Shown here one piece after another: positions 52,244-62,660 of a stretch of DNA of 64,000 bases. The DNA comes from Agapetus fuscipes (taxonomy: Eukaryota; Arthropoda; Insecta; Trichoptera; Glossosomatidae). The translations under genes and the position numbers were made by a program. Location of the stretch: assembly GCA_951799405.1 (NCBI GenBank), contig OX637341.1, forward strand, positions 17,847,659 through 17,911,658. The letters are read 5' to 3'. The first letter of the stretch is position 1; each line of letters opens with the position of its first letter. The notes below the pieces were generated by a model that was not told the origin of the DNA, ran no database searches, and saw only the letters and a list, made by a program, of their open reading frames with translations.

Positions 52244-53947
52244 GGGGAGACCGGGTATGGTTGTCTCACGGGTTGGTTGTCACAGTGACCATTACAGAAA
52301 ACTAAACGAAAGAATGAACCCATTGGTCGGCGTCAAAGCATCGTGAGGGTAACCCCCACTTCTCTACTTCATCTCAGTCTGCCCTGAGATATCATGACGG
52401 AGATATGTGCGTTTGTTTTTTTCATACAGTGAAAGTATTTTTTTTGTGCAATTGTGGGAGTCTTGTAAGTATACTTAATTATTGCCTAATAATATATCTT
52501 TTGGTGTATTTATGATGTTCAATATGTGTTTCGTGGTATCCTAATATTACTTTTTTAAATAAATATTGTTTTCAACTTATTTTGAGACGTTATTCTTGAC
52601 AAAGTGATTTGGGGCAGGTTGTCTCAGGTTGCCGGGGGCTGGTAGTCTCATGTGACAACCAACACCGTGCTTGTATGTTGTCGGTTTTTTTTGCTTTTTG
52701 GGATTGCGTTACTTTTAAAGCTTATTTTTTTCAGAGTTCATCATAAAAATGCCCAGAAATCACAAAAAAAGTCAAATCGAGGGCTTTTTTCACCAGCATT
52801 GATGTTGCCTACTGCAAGAGAGTGAAAAGCCATGGCAAGTCTTATCAGGTCTGTCGCCAAGGATTTTGAAAAAAATTATCGCACTATGACAAGGTATTGT
52901 AATAAATTCACATCAGAAGAGATAAGCAATACGGTCGCATCAACATCATCTACAAAAATAGGCTATCAAAGGAATCGACAGATTTATACCGATGAACAAG
53001 AAAAAGAACTAGAAGATGAAAAAAGGAACAAGAAGCAAAAAAGAAGAAAGTATCGAAACGAGTACCTATTCAGTGAAAAAGAGGAAAATATAAAGGTTTC
53101 TAAAGGAAAGAAAGTTAAGAAGAAAACAATTGATAATGACGATGACGATGAAGAGTTTTGCTAGGTCTGTTTGTCTCCCTACTCTGCTAGCAAGTCTAGG
53201 GCAGTCTGGGTTCAGTGCCAGGATTGCAAGTCGTGGGCTCACGAAGCATGCACACCTGGGACCATGGATATATTTCCTCCATGCCTGGGACAGCATATTA
53301 CATTTGCCAAAATTGTGATTCGGAATATTCGGACTATTTTTTTTAGAATAAATAAATATAATTTCTCTAGATTAATAATACTTTTGGATGGTTGGTGCAT
53401 TAAAACTGTGAAAACTCATTTTATCTTTAGTTATTCAAACACTGTTTTAACTCTTTATTATTAATTATTTAGACATCACGTGTGTAATCTCCAGATAAAG
53501 TTATTTTCATTACCAGAACTCTAAGTTTGTGCCATAAGTACAAGTTATTCGTTGTAGCGATTTTATAATGTCTTTCTTATTATGAGTAAATAAAACATTC
53601 ATTTCTTGGGTATAATTTGTTATGTATAACATTAATCATTAATAAAAATACTCATTTGATTTAAAAAAAGTGTTTCTTCTTATATTCTGCCCTTAAATCG
53701 ATATGTGACTTCTTACCCCAGACGGTGTGACAACCATCCCCGACACGGGGCTAAAAGTCACACTTCTCATTTTTCACAAACACAGTTATATTTCCTCGAA
53801 AGATACTATTAGATACTATTTCTTAGTTTATATTGAAATAAGAATAATAGGACTATCCATTGATATATAGATGTCATTAATAAATTATGAAAATAGGTAC
53901 TAAAAATGCAAAAGAAAAAATATGTGACTTCCAACCCCGGTCTCCCC
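52244..53947 (+). mobile_element. pogo-like (Tc1/mariner) DNA transposon, internally deleted
   Basis: 1704 bp. Inverted ends GGGGAGACCGGG (52244-52255 and 53936-53947), continuing imperfectly through GGTTGTC-like words. TA is duplicated at both borders inside a family A copy. Subterminal copies of GTGACAACC lie near both ends. It encodes only the two extremities of a pogo-type transposase, so the DDE region is lost. Confidence 0.85.
52749..53360 (+). pseudogene. pogo-like transposase remnant
   Basis: ATG at 52749 opens MPRNHKKSQIEGFF, a typical pogo-type N-terminus. After a frame change, 52832-53164 gives IRSVAKDFEKNYRTMTRYCN (psq-like helix-turn-helix) and GYQRNRQIYTDEQEKELED. It then passes directly to a lysine-rich linker, with no DDE domain in between. 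After an in-frame stop (53162-53164) come VCLSPYSASKSRAVWVQCQD and CKSWAHEACTPG, and in another frame YICQNCDSEYSDYFF: the Cys/His zinc-finger tail found on this transposase group. The protein is non-functional as encoded. Confidence 0.8.
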
Positions 53948-54204
53948 TATAATTTCGCGCTAACACATGCCGCATGTGGACCTACAATATAAAAACCCAA
54001 TCTCAAATGAACATAAGCCTTGCAACTCTTGCCGTCCTTCCCTGAAACAGGGGTGACATTGGCAAAGTGAACCAATTTTTTTACAGTATGGGTGGTCAGC
54101 CGCATAACAACCTATAAGTCAAGGAACATACATGACAAATTACATTTTTAAAATCAATAAAATAACAATATGTATATACATTGACATAAAAAACTAAATC
54201 ACAA

Positions 54205-54420
54205 AACCAATTTTACTTTACGATGTATGTTACACAATGTCGGTTTATCACTTTTCTAGCTCATAGCTTATCGACTTCACGGCTCAATGTTTCAATCGAC
54301 TCTGGCCTGCACACAATTGCGGCTCACATATTTATACGTTCATACGGACGTTTCTCGACTGTTCTCGATTTCTCGAAAATAGTGGATTATTCCATACCAG
54401 AGCGTTGTTCCACCAGCGTG
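54205..54420 (-). repeat. dispersed repeat H (LTR-like), copy 2
   Basis: Minus strand starts TGGTATGGAATAATCC and ends GTGTAACATACA, with TATGAACGTATAAATATGTG inside. Counterpart of 22135-22325. Confidence 0.5.
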
Positions 54421-54728
54421 ATTAGAATCACGCATGCACTAAAACTACCATAAGCTCGTAACACTATTTGTTGAGAAATGTAAATTATGCAGCATTACGT
54501 CAACTTAACGTAAACCTGTGTATTTACTCTTTTCTCGAAGGAACAGTTCATGCTCTTATTTATGATAAATGGAGCCTTTGTAGTCCATTAAACGTTGCGA
54601 TATATGTTTCAAGTAAGAATTTATTGCTAAAACTGTTTTATGATCAATTCAACAACAACGTATGTAGCTCAATCAAAGTAAAACAAATCACCCCGAGTGA
54701 CATAAACTCACTAACTCATTCCCGCAAG
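54421..54728. other. unassigned sequence
   Basis: Nothing recognised. Confidence 0.35.
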
Positions 54729-54731
54729 CAG

Positions 54732-54971
54732 TACCCTTAGTACAAGTTGCAAAACTTGAGTAATGTAAAGTTTACGGCAATTATTAAAGAGTGATTTCCC
54801 CCAAAATCTGCCGTTGTTGTTTGTTTGAACTTGATTTTCTTCATCACTGTAACTCTTTTGCAAAGACCATAAAGTGTAAGAAACAAAAACGGCAGATTTT
54901 GGGAGAAATCACTCTTTAATATTTTCCGTAAACTTTACTTTTCTCAAGTTTCGCAACTCGTACTGAGGGTA
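54732..54971. mobile_element. TIR MITE, family G copy 2, CAG-flanked
   Basis: 240 bp, same ends as 49860-50112 and again bordered by CAG (54729-54731 and 54972-54974). Its central region is the reverse complement of copy 1's, so the two copies lie in opposite orientation. Confidence 0.82.
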
Positions 54972-54974
54972 CAG

Positions 54975-55284
54975 ATCAGAAAGAGTGTATACGGCAGAAA
55001 GGGTATAAGTGAAACCTGTAGAGAAATATAATAGCATTAAGTACGCATGGGGAGGTCTGAATTCAAGGCTATTGCTACAATAAGAGTTTTAGGCTTACAC
55101 GGCTGCCTGATGAAGCTGGGTAGATGTTTTTCGGGATTTATTGGATGGTCTATACCAGATAGGTCATACATCATATACATAGGTCTATCACCAGATAGGT
55201 GGAAAACGACGCGCTCTTTGTTCTGCACAGAGTGACACCGTAAACAGGCTTTAACTGCCACTTCGACGGAACTGAACCGGTTTC
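54975..55284. other. unassigned sequence
   Basis: Nothing recognised. Confidence 0.35.
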
Positions 55285-55496
55285 GGAGATAGGGCTTTTA
55301 GTTCGGCTGGTCCATCCTGCTGGAGCAGTCTACCTCTGGAGTTGAGAACAGAGACCAGTGTTGGCAGTTTCAGGAAGTTGCTTAAGACACATTTGTTTAA
55401 CAGAAGCTTCAACACATAAAAGCGCCCTTGGGGTGACTAGTGCCACTAAACGGCGCCATATAAAAATTGGTCAATTATTATTATTATTATTATTAT
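55285..55496 (+). mobile_element. CR1/L2-type LINE 3' terminus
   Basis: FRKLLKTHLFNRSFNT-stop C-terminus, then AAAAGCGCCCTTGGGGTGAC, AAACGGCGCCATATAAAAAT and a (TTA)n tail. Confidence 0.85.
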
Positions 55497-55777
55497 ATGG
55501 GAGCTGGCGCTTCCGGACGTTTTGCTCATGTCTACGATGGGCTTCTTTAGCATGAAGGCGCAATGATGAAGATTATCTTATTGAAAACTGCGATGTAAAA
55601 CTGAGTACACTGGGATTTTAAATATGAAAATTGATGACACACTGCGTATGTGTAGTGTTGTAGAGCAGCAACATCTGTTTACTATGTACTTTGCGAAACT
55701 GTGGTTTCATTAAGATCATCTTCATAATTGCACTTTCACCCTTTGGGGTAGGTATGTATATGAATTTTTTACCCAAC

Positions 55778-56028
55778 TATAATATAATCTATAATCTAAG
55801 TTGCAAGGATATATTCATTCAAAGCTCTCAGATGTATGCCCACAAACAAACACGTGTAGTACGCGCTTACAAATGCTGATTGTGTACTTACAAATAAAAT
55901 CCAAACTCAAATGAACATAAGCCCTGCAACTCTTGCCGACATTCCCTGAAACAGGGGTGACATTGGCAAAGTGAACCATTTTTTACAGTATGGGTGGTCA
56001 GCCTCATACCAACCTATAAGTCAAGGAA
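55778..56028 (-). mobile_element. family A element, full length, tail unit ATTATAG
   Basis: Minus strand, almost the same sequence as the copies at 9885 and 36509, suggesting a young sub-type. Confidence 0.92.
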
Positions 56029-56033
56029 TCCAA

Positions 56034-56152
56034 AACCCAACGAAGAGCATATTTGAAAATATAAATGATATATTTTTGTGCCGTGACGGGATTTAACCCA
56101 GAACCTTCCATTAACGAGTCAGAAGTGTGACCACTAAACTACGGACCGTTCA
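56034..56152 (-). mobile_element. SINE-B head and start of body
   Basis: Minus strand: CTTGAACGGTCCGTAGTTTA, B-box relative GGGTTAAATCCC, ATTTATATTTTCAAATATGC, CTTCGTTGGGTT. Tail absent. Confidence 0.75.
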
Positions 56153-56371
56153 AGATACAGATGATTCTAGGGTAATCACATATGCCTTGGATGGAGACTA
56201 TGTTGTCAGACCATTCGGACGTTTCAAAAAGCAATGGGAAGACAATGTCAAGGTCGACGCAAAAGTCCTGGGAGTGAGGGGACCATGGAGGGAAGCAGCA
56301 CAAGACAGAGAGTCCTGGAAGATTGTGGTGCGGGAGGCCCTGAACTTTCAAGACTTTGATCCGAATTAAGG
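56153..56371 (+). mobile_element. non-LTR retrotransposon C-terminal fragment
   Basis: Frame ends RFKKQWEDNVKVDAKVLGVR, GPWREAAQDRESWKIVVREA and LNFQDFDPN-stop. The W-x-D-x-V and AQDRxxWxxxVREA pattern is a LINE C-terminus. Clade unclear. Confidence 0.7.
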
Positions 56372-56753
56372 AAGTATTGCTTGGACGTATAGCATACTTT
56401 ATGTTGTTCCTATCTCTACGTCAAGAGTCCAGCTACCTTAGTTACGTGAACAGTAGTTAAAGTAAAGCAAAACCAGTTTTTACGCGAGTAGCTAACTTAT
56501 TCATGTTAACTATAATGTTTTATCGATTAATATTTAACTCCTATGCAAGCAGTTGGAAACAATGTTTTAATAATCATATTTCTAACAAACATTCAATCAA
56601 GATTGGAAAGATACAAATATAAGATTTGAGTGTGTAGAGACCATAGATAAAAGTTTATCTATGTTAGAGACCGAAGATTCTCAACAAAGGTATATTATTT
56701 TTGTTTTAAATTTCACTGAATTTTTGCCTTAGTTATTTTCTGATAGATGTAAG
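56372..56753. other. unassigned AT-rich sequence
   Basis: Nothing recognised. Confidence 0.4.
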
Positions 56754-57068
56754 TCCGGTTGATAGCTCAGTTGGTAGAGTGCTCGCATTCCATGCCGTAA
56801 GCTCGGGTTCGATTCACACCGAAGGTGTCAGAGATGATTTCCCTTTTCGGTGTTTATTTCAAACCCCAACATAAAATACCGGCAAGGTTTACTCAGCCTT
56901 CACAAGAAATGAGTACCAGCTTCCTTGGGAGCGGGAAAACCCTACTTCAACTGAAGTTTTTGGATTATGGCCGGCCCCCTTACTTGTAAAAATAAATATG
57001 TTCCACTCGCGACATGCGAAACCCTTTGAGAATAACGCGGCAAGAAGTTACGCTATATGTGTGGCTTA
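56754..57068 (+). mobile_element. SINE-C, full length
   Basis: Head TCCGGTTGATAGCTCAGTTG, B box GGTTCGATTCA, body, ATAACGCGGCAAGAAGTTAC end. Confidence 0.9.
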
Positions 57069-57189
57069 GTTGAGTGACATTCTGCAATTAGGTTTTTATT
57101 TCATGTTATATTACTCGTATATATATATATTGTTTTCAAAATAGTCATATAAAATAATATTAAAAGAGGAAATTCGTAAAAATTTAATT

Positions 57190-57300
57190 TAACAGATGTA
57201 TTTGACATGTAATATGCCATTCTTGTTTCAGGTAAGGCGGCAAAAGTTGCAGGCAAATGTTTATTTGAGGCTAGGGGCTTGTTTGTGTAAGCCCATCTAC
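57190..57300 (+). mobile_element. family A element, decayed middle segment
   Basis: CCATTCTTGTTTCAGGTAAG, GGCAAAAGTTGCAGGCAAAT and GTTTATTTGAGG in family order. Confidence 0.55.
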
Positions 57301-57837
57301 ATATTTTCAAGTAATACTGAAGTACTCAATAACGTGTATATATTATGAATCTAATTTTCCATTTAATATTTTTTTTTTTAGAATAAATAACATGGAAATA
57401 ATGAAAAAGATTTTCTCAGCACCATTCTCGTAGCTTTCCTCTTTGAGATTGCTTTAAATTCATTCATAAAATTGTATTCAGTATGTGTTGAAGGGATCCT
57501 CGGGGGTCGTACTCCCCGCTTTAGGGGGTCTTGTTATTTACGAGGTGTTTGAAGACCCCCAGGGGTTTTCAGAGCAACGTTTCGGGGTTTATCTCCAAGA
57601 TGCAATATTTATGCTAAATAATGGTGCGAAACAAATCGAAGTGATTGTGAAATAAAATACTGGAAATGTTTATTTTTGCTGATATTCTATCTACAATTTA
57701 CGTAATAAATATTTGTGTTCGCCTTTTTCTTAAGCTTTATAGAATAAAGTAGTATTTTATAGGTAGCCCTATTTTTTTATATCACTTCTTTAAACGAGAG
57801 ATATAAAAAACAGTGTTTATAAATAAATATCTTAGGT
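57301..57837. other. unassigned, with a small G/C palindromic patch
   Basis: 57490-57600 contains GGGGTCGTACTCCCC, GACCCCCAGGGGTTTTC and AACGTTTCGGGGTTTATC. This is a hairpin-prone block of unknown origin, loosely like the GAAACGTT hairpins elsewhere. Confidence 0.35.
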
Positions 57838-58081
57838 CTAAATCTAAGTTGCAAAGATATGTATCATTTGAGATTCATATTAAATGCATTCCCACAAGCA
57901 GACACGCATAATTTCGCGCTTACACATGCCGCATGTGGACCTAAAATATAAAAAAACCCAATCTCAAATGAACATAAGCCCTGCAACTCTTGCCGACCTT
58001 CCCTGAAGCAGGGGTGATTGGTAAAGTGAACCATTTTTTACAGTATGGGTGGTCAGCCGCACACAACCTAAAAGTCAAGGA
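57838..58081 (-). mobile_element. family A element, full length
   Basis: Minus strand, TTCCTTGACTTTTAGGTTG start, GGTCCACATGCGGCATGTGT middle, CAACTTAGATTTAGACC end. Confidence 0.9.
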
Positions 58082-58632
58082 ACATACACAACCAATTACA
58101 TTTTCTTAAATCACAAATAATAACATGTATAAACATCAAAACAAATACAGAACACAAAATTATAATTTGAAAAACCCTTGTAGGATAGTAATACTAGAAT
58201 TTTAAAATCGTATAATTTAAAAATGAGCTCTCAATATTTTGTACTAACCAACGAACGCTAAGTAACACCCCTTTCATCCCTTAGTTATAAATCCACCCTT
58301 AGCGCTCTCTTGATTTCACATTGTATATCAATTTAAACTTATAATTTGCAGAAAATTGGCGAAAATTAAGCGCTAAATGGGTCCGCGAGTAAACGCCCCG
58401 CGCGCTGAAAAGAAAATTCATTCAGATTAACTCGATTTGTGGAAAACAAATGAAAAGCTACGACAATTTTCATAGTATAATAGAAAATTTAAAAAGTTTA
58501 TTAATGCAAAAAAAATGGAAGTATTTTTAAAATCGCTTTTACTCCTGTATTTCAAGTAAGTATGATGCAACTCTTTTTAATCTTATTTGAAAAAAGTAAA
58601 AAAAAAGTTAAAGAGCTGCGTTGAATAAATAA
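58082..58632. other. unassigned sequence
   Basis: Nothing recognised. Confidence 0.4.
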
Positions 58633-58876
58633 TCAGTCGATTACTCAGTTGATACAACGCTTGCTTTTGGAAACAATTCATACTAAAATAGCGATACTTT
58701 TGTGGTTATGGGACATTGTTTTCTGACATCGTTTCGATAAAAGGTTAACTCAGCCTTCACGAGAAATTCGAACTTAACTCTTCGTGAGCATGACATCTCC
58801 CACTTTAAGCGGATTCGTTGATGAAAGGCTGGAACCCTCACCTGTGAAAAAAAATAGGTTCTACTCACTAAATGAA
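58633..58876 (+). mobile_element. SINE-C, decayed
   Basis: CGATTACTCAGTTGATACAA head remnant, GTTAACTCAGCCTTCACGAG and GAACCCTCACCTGTGAAAAA body. Confidence 0.6.
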
Positions 58877-59465
58877 GATTTTGCGTAAAAATATGCAATT
58901 AAACAGATTGAGAAGATAAAGAAGAATATATTTTTATTTTTGTTTTTCAATATCCGTAACACTGGTAGCTATCAATTTAAAGGTTTAAATATTTTTTATT
59001 TTAAGTCCTATAAAAGCTCATTATTTTTTGGTCCAGCGGAAACAGAATACGATTAAAAGAGTTACAATAAAAAATTGAAATAAAATATATGATTTGTCGG
59101 TCGCATTTTTAGGGAATTCATTTTTTTCGGTTTCGTCTGTTTCATAACGATTGCGAATTCAAAAAATAATAAATTTGGAGAGAAAATTATACGGTATGGA
59201 AATAAATGAATGTAATAAGGCAAAAATAATGATGTCATTTAATGAACGTAAAAAAATATCGTTCGTTAGACAAAGGGTTAGGGAGTGAGTTTGCTATAAT
59301 AATGTTTTAACTCTGATACCTCATAATACGAACTTTCAATCTGCATTCGTCGAGCCAAACGTTTGTTAAACGAACTCTTTTTTGCATAAAAGAATACTAT
59401 CTTGTTCAAACCATATTTCTTTTATAATTTTTTTATGGATGGAAGTTTCCACATAAACCGGGCTT
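58877..59465. other. unassigned AT-rich sequence
   Basis: Nothing recognised. Confidence 0.4.
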
Positions 59466-59745
59466 ATGGCCGATCCGTAGTCCATCGGTTAACGCTTCGG
59501 ACTCGTAAATGGAAGGTTGTGGGTTCAAATACTGGCGGAGCACAAAACATATATTACTTGTATTTTCAAATATGCTCTTCGCTGGGTTCAAAAAAATCAT
59601 AAACCGATCACCACAAGACCATCCAGACTTACAGCAACTGGGTCTTGCTTGAGAATTGTCACTTTCTACAGCGACGAACAAGCTCGCACAGGGCTCTTGA
59701 GGTGAGATTCACACACAAACAGCGCTCACGAAACATTATAATATT
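59466..59745 (+). mobile_element. SINE-B, full length, tail type 1
   Basis: Head GGCCGATCCGTAGTCCATCG, B box GGTTCAAATAC, body and type 1 tail. It ends where the palindrome begins. Confidence 0.85.
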
Positions 59746-59748
59746 ATA

Positions 59749-60116
59749 AATATTTAAAAATATAAATGGTAAAACATTGTTATAATTCACTTTATTTTAT
59801 TTGTTTATGCTCGAATATTTTCGCCTAATGAGGCATCTTCAAGATCATCTTCTAACAATAATGCATTTTTGAATCTTACATTTGTGTTTAAAAAAAAATT
59901 TTGTCTATGAATTTTGCTTTTGTTTGGAAAAAAAGTTGTTTTGAAAATTGTTTTGAAAATTATTTTATAAAAATATATTTGTAACCATTCTGCTCTTGAA
60001 GATGCCTCATTAGGCGAAAATATTCGAGCATAAACAAATAAAATAAAGTGAATTAAAACAATGTTTTACCATTTATATTTTTAAATATTTATAAAAATGG
60101 ACTTTCACTGTGTTAA
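59749..60116. mobile_element. inverted repeat with Penelope-like ends
   Basis: Two arms of about 97 bp (59749-59845 and 59994-60090), almost identical, around an AT-rich spacer of about 150 bases. The arm includes CTTGAAGATGCCTCATTAGG then CGAAAATATTCGAGCA. Past the right arm lies TAAAAATGGACTTTCACTGT, the terminal block shared with the Penelope-like ends at 18390 and 28940. Confidence 0.75.
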
Positions 60117-60317
60117 CAGATCAACACTAAAAAATATTATAATATTATTATTATAAAATCCAATTATGTGTCCTTTTTAGGATTATGTGAGGTCGGGTTA
60201 TTATGTTAAGCACATTTCTTCTAATGATATTTTTGTTTCAAGGTAAGGCTTGTTCAAGTTATTGACTTGTTGTCATTTATCCCGGTATAAAAAAGATAAT
60301 TAGCCACTAATCATGAT

Positions 60318-60735
60318 TTTATTTTATTTTATTTTATTTTAATAGGACAACAAACAGCGTTACATAAGAAATGTAATAGTAGCAATTACAAAAAAACATG
60401 GCCAATTATATGTTGCCACGGATATAAAATTTAGGAAGTTGGAAATAATTACAAGATGTTAATTACAAGTAACTAATTACAAGAAAAAAAAATACTGCTC
60501 TCAAAACAGAATATGATGTAATTTAAAAATAAAGAAAATCAGTTCTCCCTGAGTGAAGCACCCACCGCTTTGCGAAAGTGCGCCGTCTCTAAATGAAAAA
60601 TATCAATGCTACTGAAACACTTGTTATAAGTTTCACACACCCGGTAAATTGGCGCGCTCTGAGCATAGTTAGTGCGACACACAGGGAGATGAAAGAGTTG
60701 GTCTGATGTATTCTTTACAATATGACTTCTCTTTA
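60318..60735 (-). mobile_element. non-LTR retrotransposon 3' end, (TAAAA)n tail
   Basis: Minus strand C-terminus: DQLFHLPVCRTNYAQSAPIY, RVCETYNKC, IFHLETAHFRKAV, stop, then a 3' UTR and an ATTAAAATAAAATAAAATAA tail (60318-60345). The RTNxxxxSPIxR pattern is a common insect LINE C-terminus. Confidence 0.75.
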
Positions 60736-61165
60736 ACGCAAATGCATTTAAATCTCTATAATTTGTATTTTAAATCTCTTTGAGTATATAACTATGTGTC
60801 TGTGTACTATATACAAACAACTTATTTAATATGTAGTAATATATTTTACGTTCAAATCATCCGTGATTCAAATCGCTCGTACATCGAAGCGTTCTCAATT
60901 GAGGTTCTTTTATACCTAATGATGGTTGTTCTCAACTGTATACTCGTACAACTTATGATGCTAGCCATACATACTTATAGAGTATTATAGGAAAAAATAA
61001 AAGGTAGAACATTTAGGGGGCAATTGATTGGACCTATGTTTTCGTTGTTTTGTCGTCCAGCCTAATTATTTTGATTTTAATAGGTACTTTAAAATAATTG
61101 TTTTAACGACTGGAAATTTATTTTTAGTAATAACTTAAAGGATTAGGCTTCAAAATATATTAAAA
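60736..61165. other. unassigned AT-rich sequence
   Basis: Nothing recognised. Confidence 0.4.
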
Positions 61166-61167
61166 CG

Positions 61168-61523
61168 GATCATACTGTAACTGTAACTGTAACTGTAACT
61201 CTGTCACCATTCCGCTAGGGGTGGCCAGAGCCTCTGAGGAGCTGCCTCCATTTTTTCCTATCCTTACATACCTCTTTCAATTCATTCATAGCCATCACCT
61301 TTTTCATGTATTTTCTTCTTTTACGCTCACTTTGTACATCCCATTCTTTCACAATCTCCTCAATCTGATCACTCCATACTATTCTCGTTCGTCCCTTCCC
61401 TCTTTTTCCTTTCAAACTTTCTTTGTATCCATACTTTGTCAGTCTATCATCATTCATTCTTTCCACATGCCCAAACCATCTCATCACATTCTTTTGTACC
61501 TTAACTTTCACATCCTCTTTCAT
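61168..61523 (-). mobile_element. LINE 3' end (CKDRKKWR family), best minus-strand copy
   Basis: Minus-strand frame 61215-61523: VMRWFGHVERMNDDRLTKYG, KGKRGKGRTRIVWSDQIEEI, VKEWDVQSERKRRKYMKKVM, VCKDRKKWRQLLRGSGHP-stop. It is followed by a (CAGTTA)n tail at 61171-61200. Typical C-terminus after the reverse transcriptase thumb; 5' truncated. Confidence 0.85.
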
Positions 61524-62379
61524 TAGGATTTATAATATAGTATCAATGGTTATGATTAAAGCTTTTGAACAATACTATGATTTTTTTTTAAATCAATTAA
61601 TACTTAAAAAAAAACATTCTTTATCGATAGATTTCATGATCACATACATTTATAATGAGAACAGTAAATTATATTTTTTTCTTTTAAATACATTTTCAAA
61701 TATTGTAAATGCGGAAAATCTACCGTCAATAAGACTTCAGAGGTCTTTATGTAATGATTTTTTTTATTTTAATAGTTGTCAGTTTTTTTATTTTGATTAT
61801 TTCAAAAAAATACTTGCATGCTTGCGTTAAAAAACCACATAAACAAAAATGGTTTACTTGAGGACAAGCCAACATTATAAAAGTTAACTTTCATAAAATA
61901 TTTTTGTGTACATTTTTTCTAAAAAAACGAGTTTGCACGTCGTTTTGTGAATAAATATATATCAGGTAGACATGTATACGGGTTGATGTGAGGCCAGATG
62001 TGACACTCAATGAAGCGTTTAAATTTGCATAGAACAAATGGTACGTCCTACATTATTTTGTATTTCTGCTTTGCTTAAATATATTAAAACGTCAAGATCA
62101 AGTTTTTTAAATTTACTTTTCAGTCATTTAAACAAAATGATCATAAATATGATTAAATTCCATCAAAAATACGTCTAGTTAGAGCCTGTTGCATCAGCCT
62201 ACAATCAATATTTGATAGACACATCAAATTTGATTCGTTAATTCTTGTAAGGACCTCGGTTAAATATTTCTCGGAAGTGGGGAATAATATGATGGAATTT
62301 GAACAGGAATGTTTATGTACATCAGCTGATTTATGTATATGCAACCAAATTTTTGATTTATTGGGAGAAATCACCACAT
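61524..62379. other. unassigned AT-rich sequence
   Basis: Nothing recognised. Confidence 0.4.
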
Positions 62380-62660
62380 CTCGAAAGAATGGATGATGAA
62401 CGACTAACGAAGAAAGTGTATAAAGGAAATGTCAGAGGAAAGCGCGGAAGGAGAAGGCCGAAGAAAGAATGGTTAGACCAAATAGGTGAGATTACGAAAG
62501 AATGGAACCTGCAGAGTGAGAATAAGAGAAGAGTATGTATGAAAAAGGTGATGAGTATTGAGGAAATGAAAGTGGTTTGTAAGGACAGAAAAAAGTGGAG
62601 GCGCATCTGCGGAGGTACCGGCCACCCCTAGTGGAACGGTGGCAGGATACAGTACAATCA
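62380..62660 (+). mobile_element. LINE 3' end (CKDRKKWR family), plus strand
   Basis: HLERMDDERLTKKVYKGNVR, GKRGRRRPKKEWLDQIGEIT, KEWNLQSENKRRVCMKKVMS, VVCKDRKKWRRICGGTGHP-stop, then GGAACGGTGGCAGGATACAG. It is the most intact member and serves as the reference for the other fragments. Confidence 0.85.

Larger units (their letters stand above)
52158..54126 (-). mobile_element. family A element, split by a pogo-like transposon
   Basis: The 3' end lies at 52158-52243 and the rest at 53948-54126. Rejoining across one TA gives a continuous full-length family A copy. Confidence 0.9.

Noticed and set aside
11208..56830. tRNA genes predicted from TAGCTCAGTTGG and GGTTCGAATC motifs
   Set aside because: Each is the head of a SINE followed by the conserved SINE body; the acceptor stem and CCA-adjacent structure are not complete.
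61978..62010. Possible family A start (GGGTTGATGTGAGGCCAGATG)
   Set aside because: Only about 20 weakly similar bases and no further family sequence downstream.
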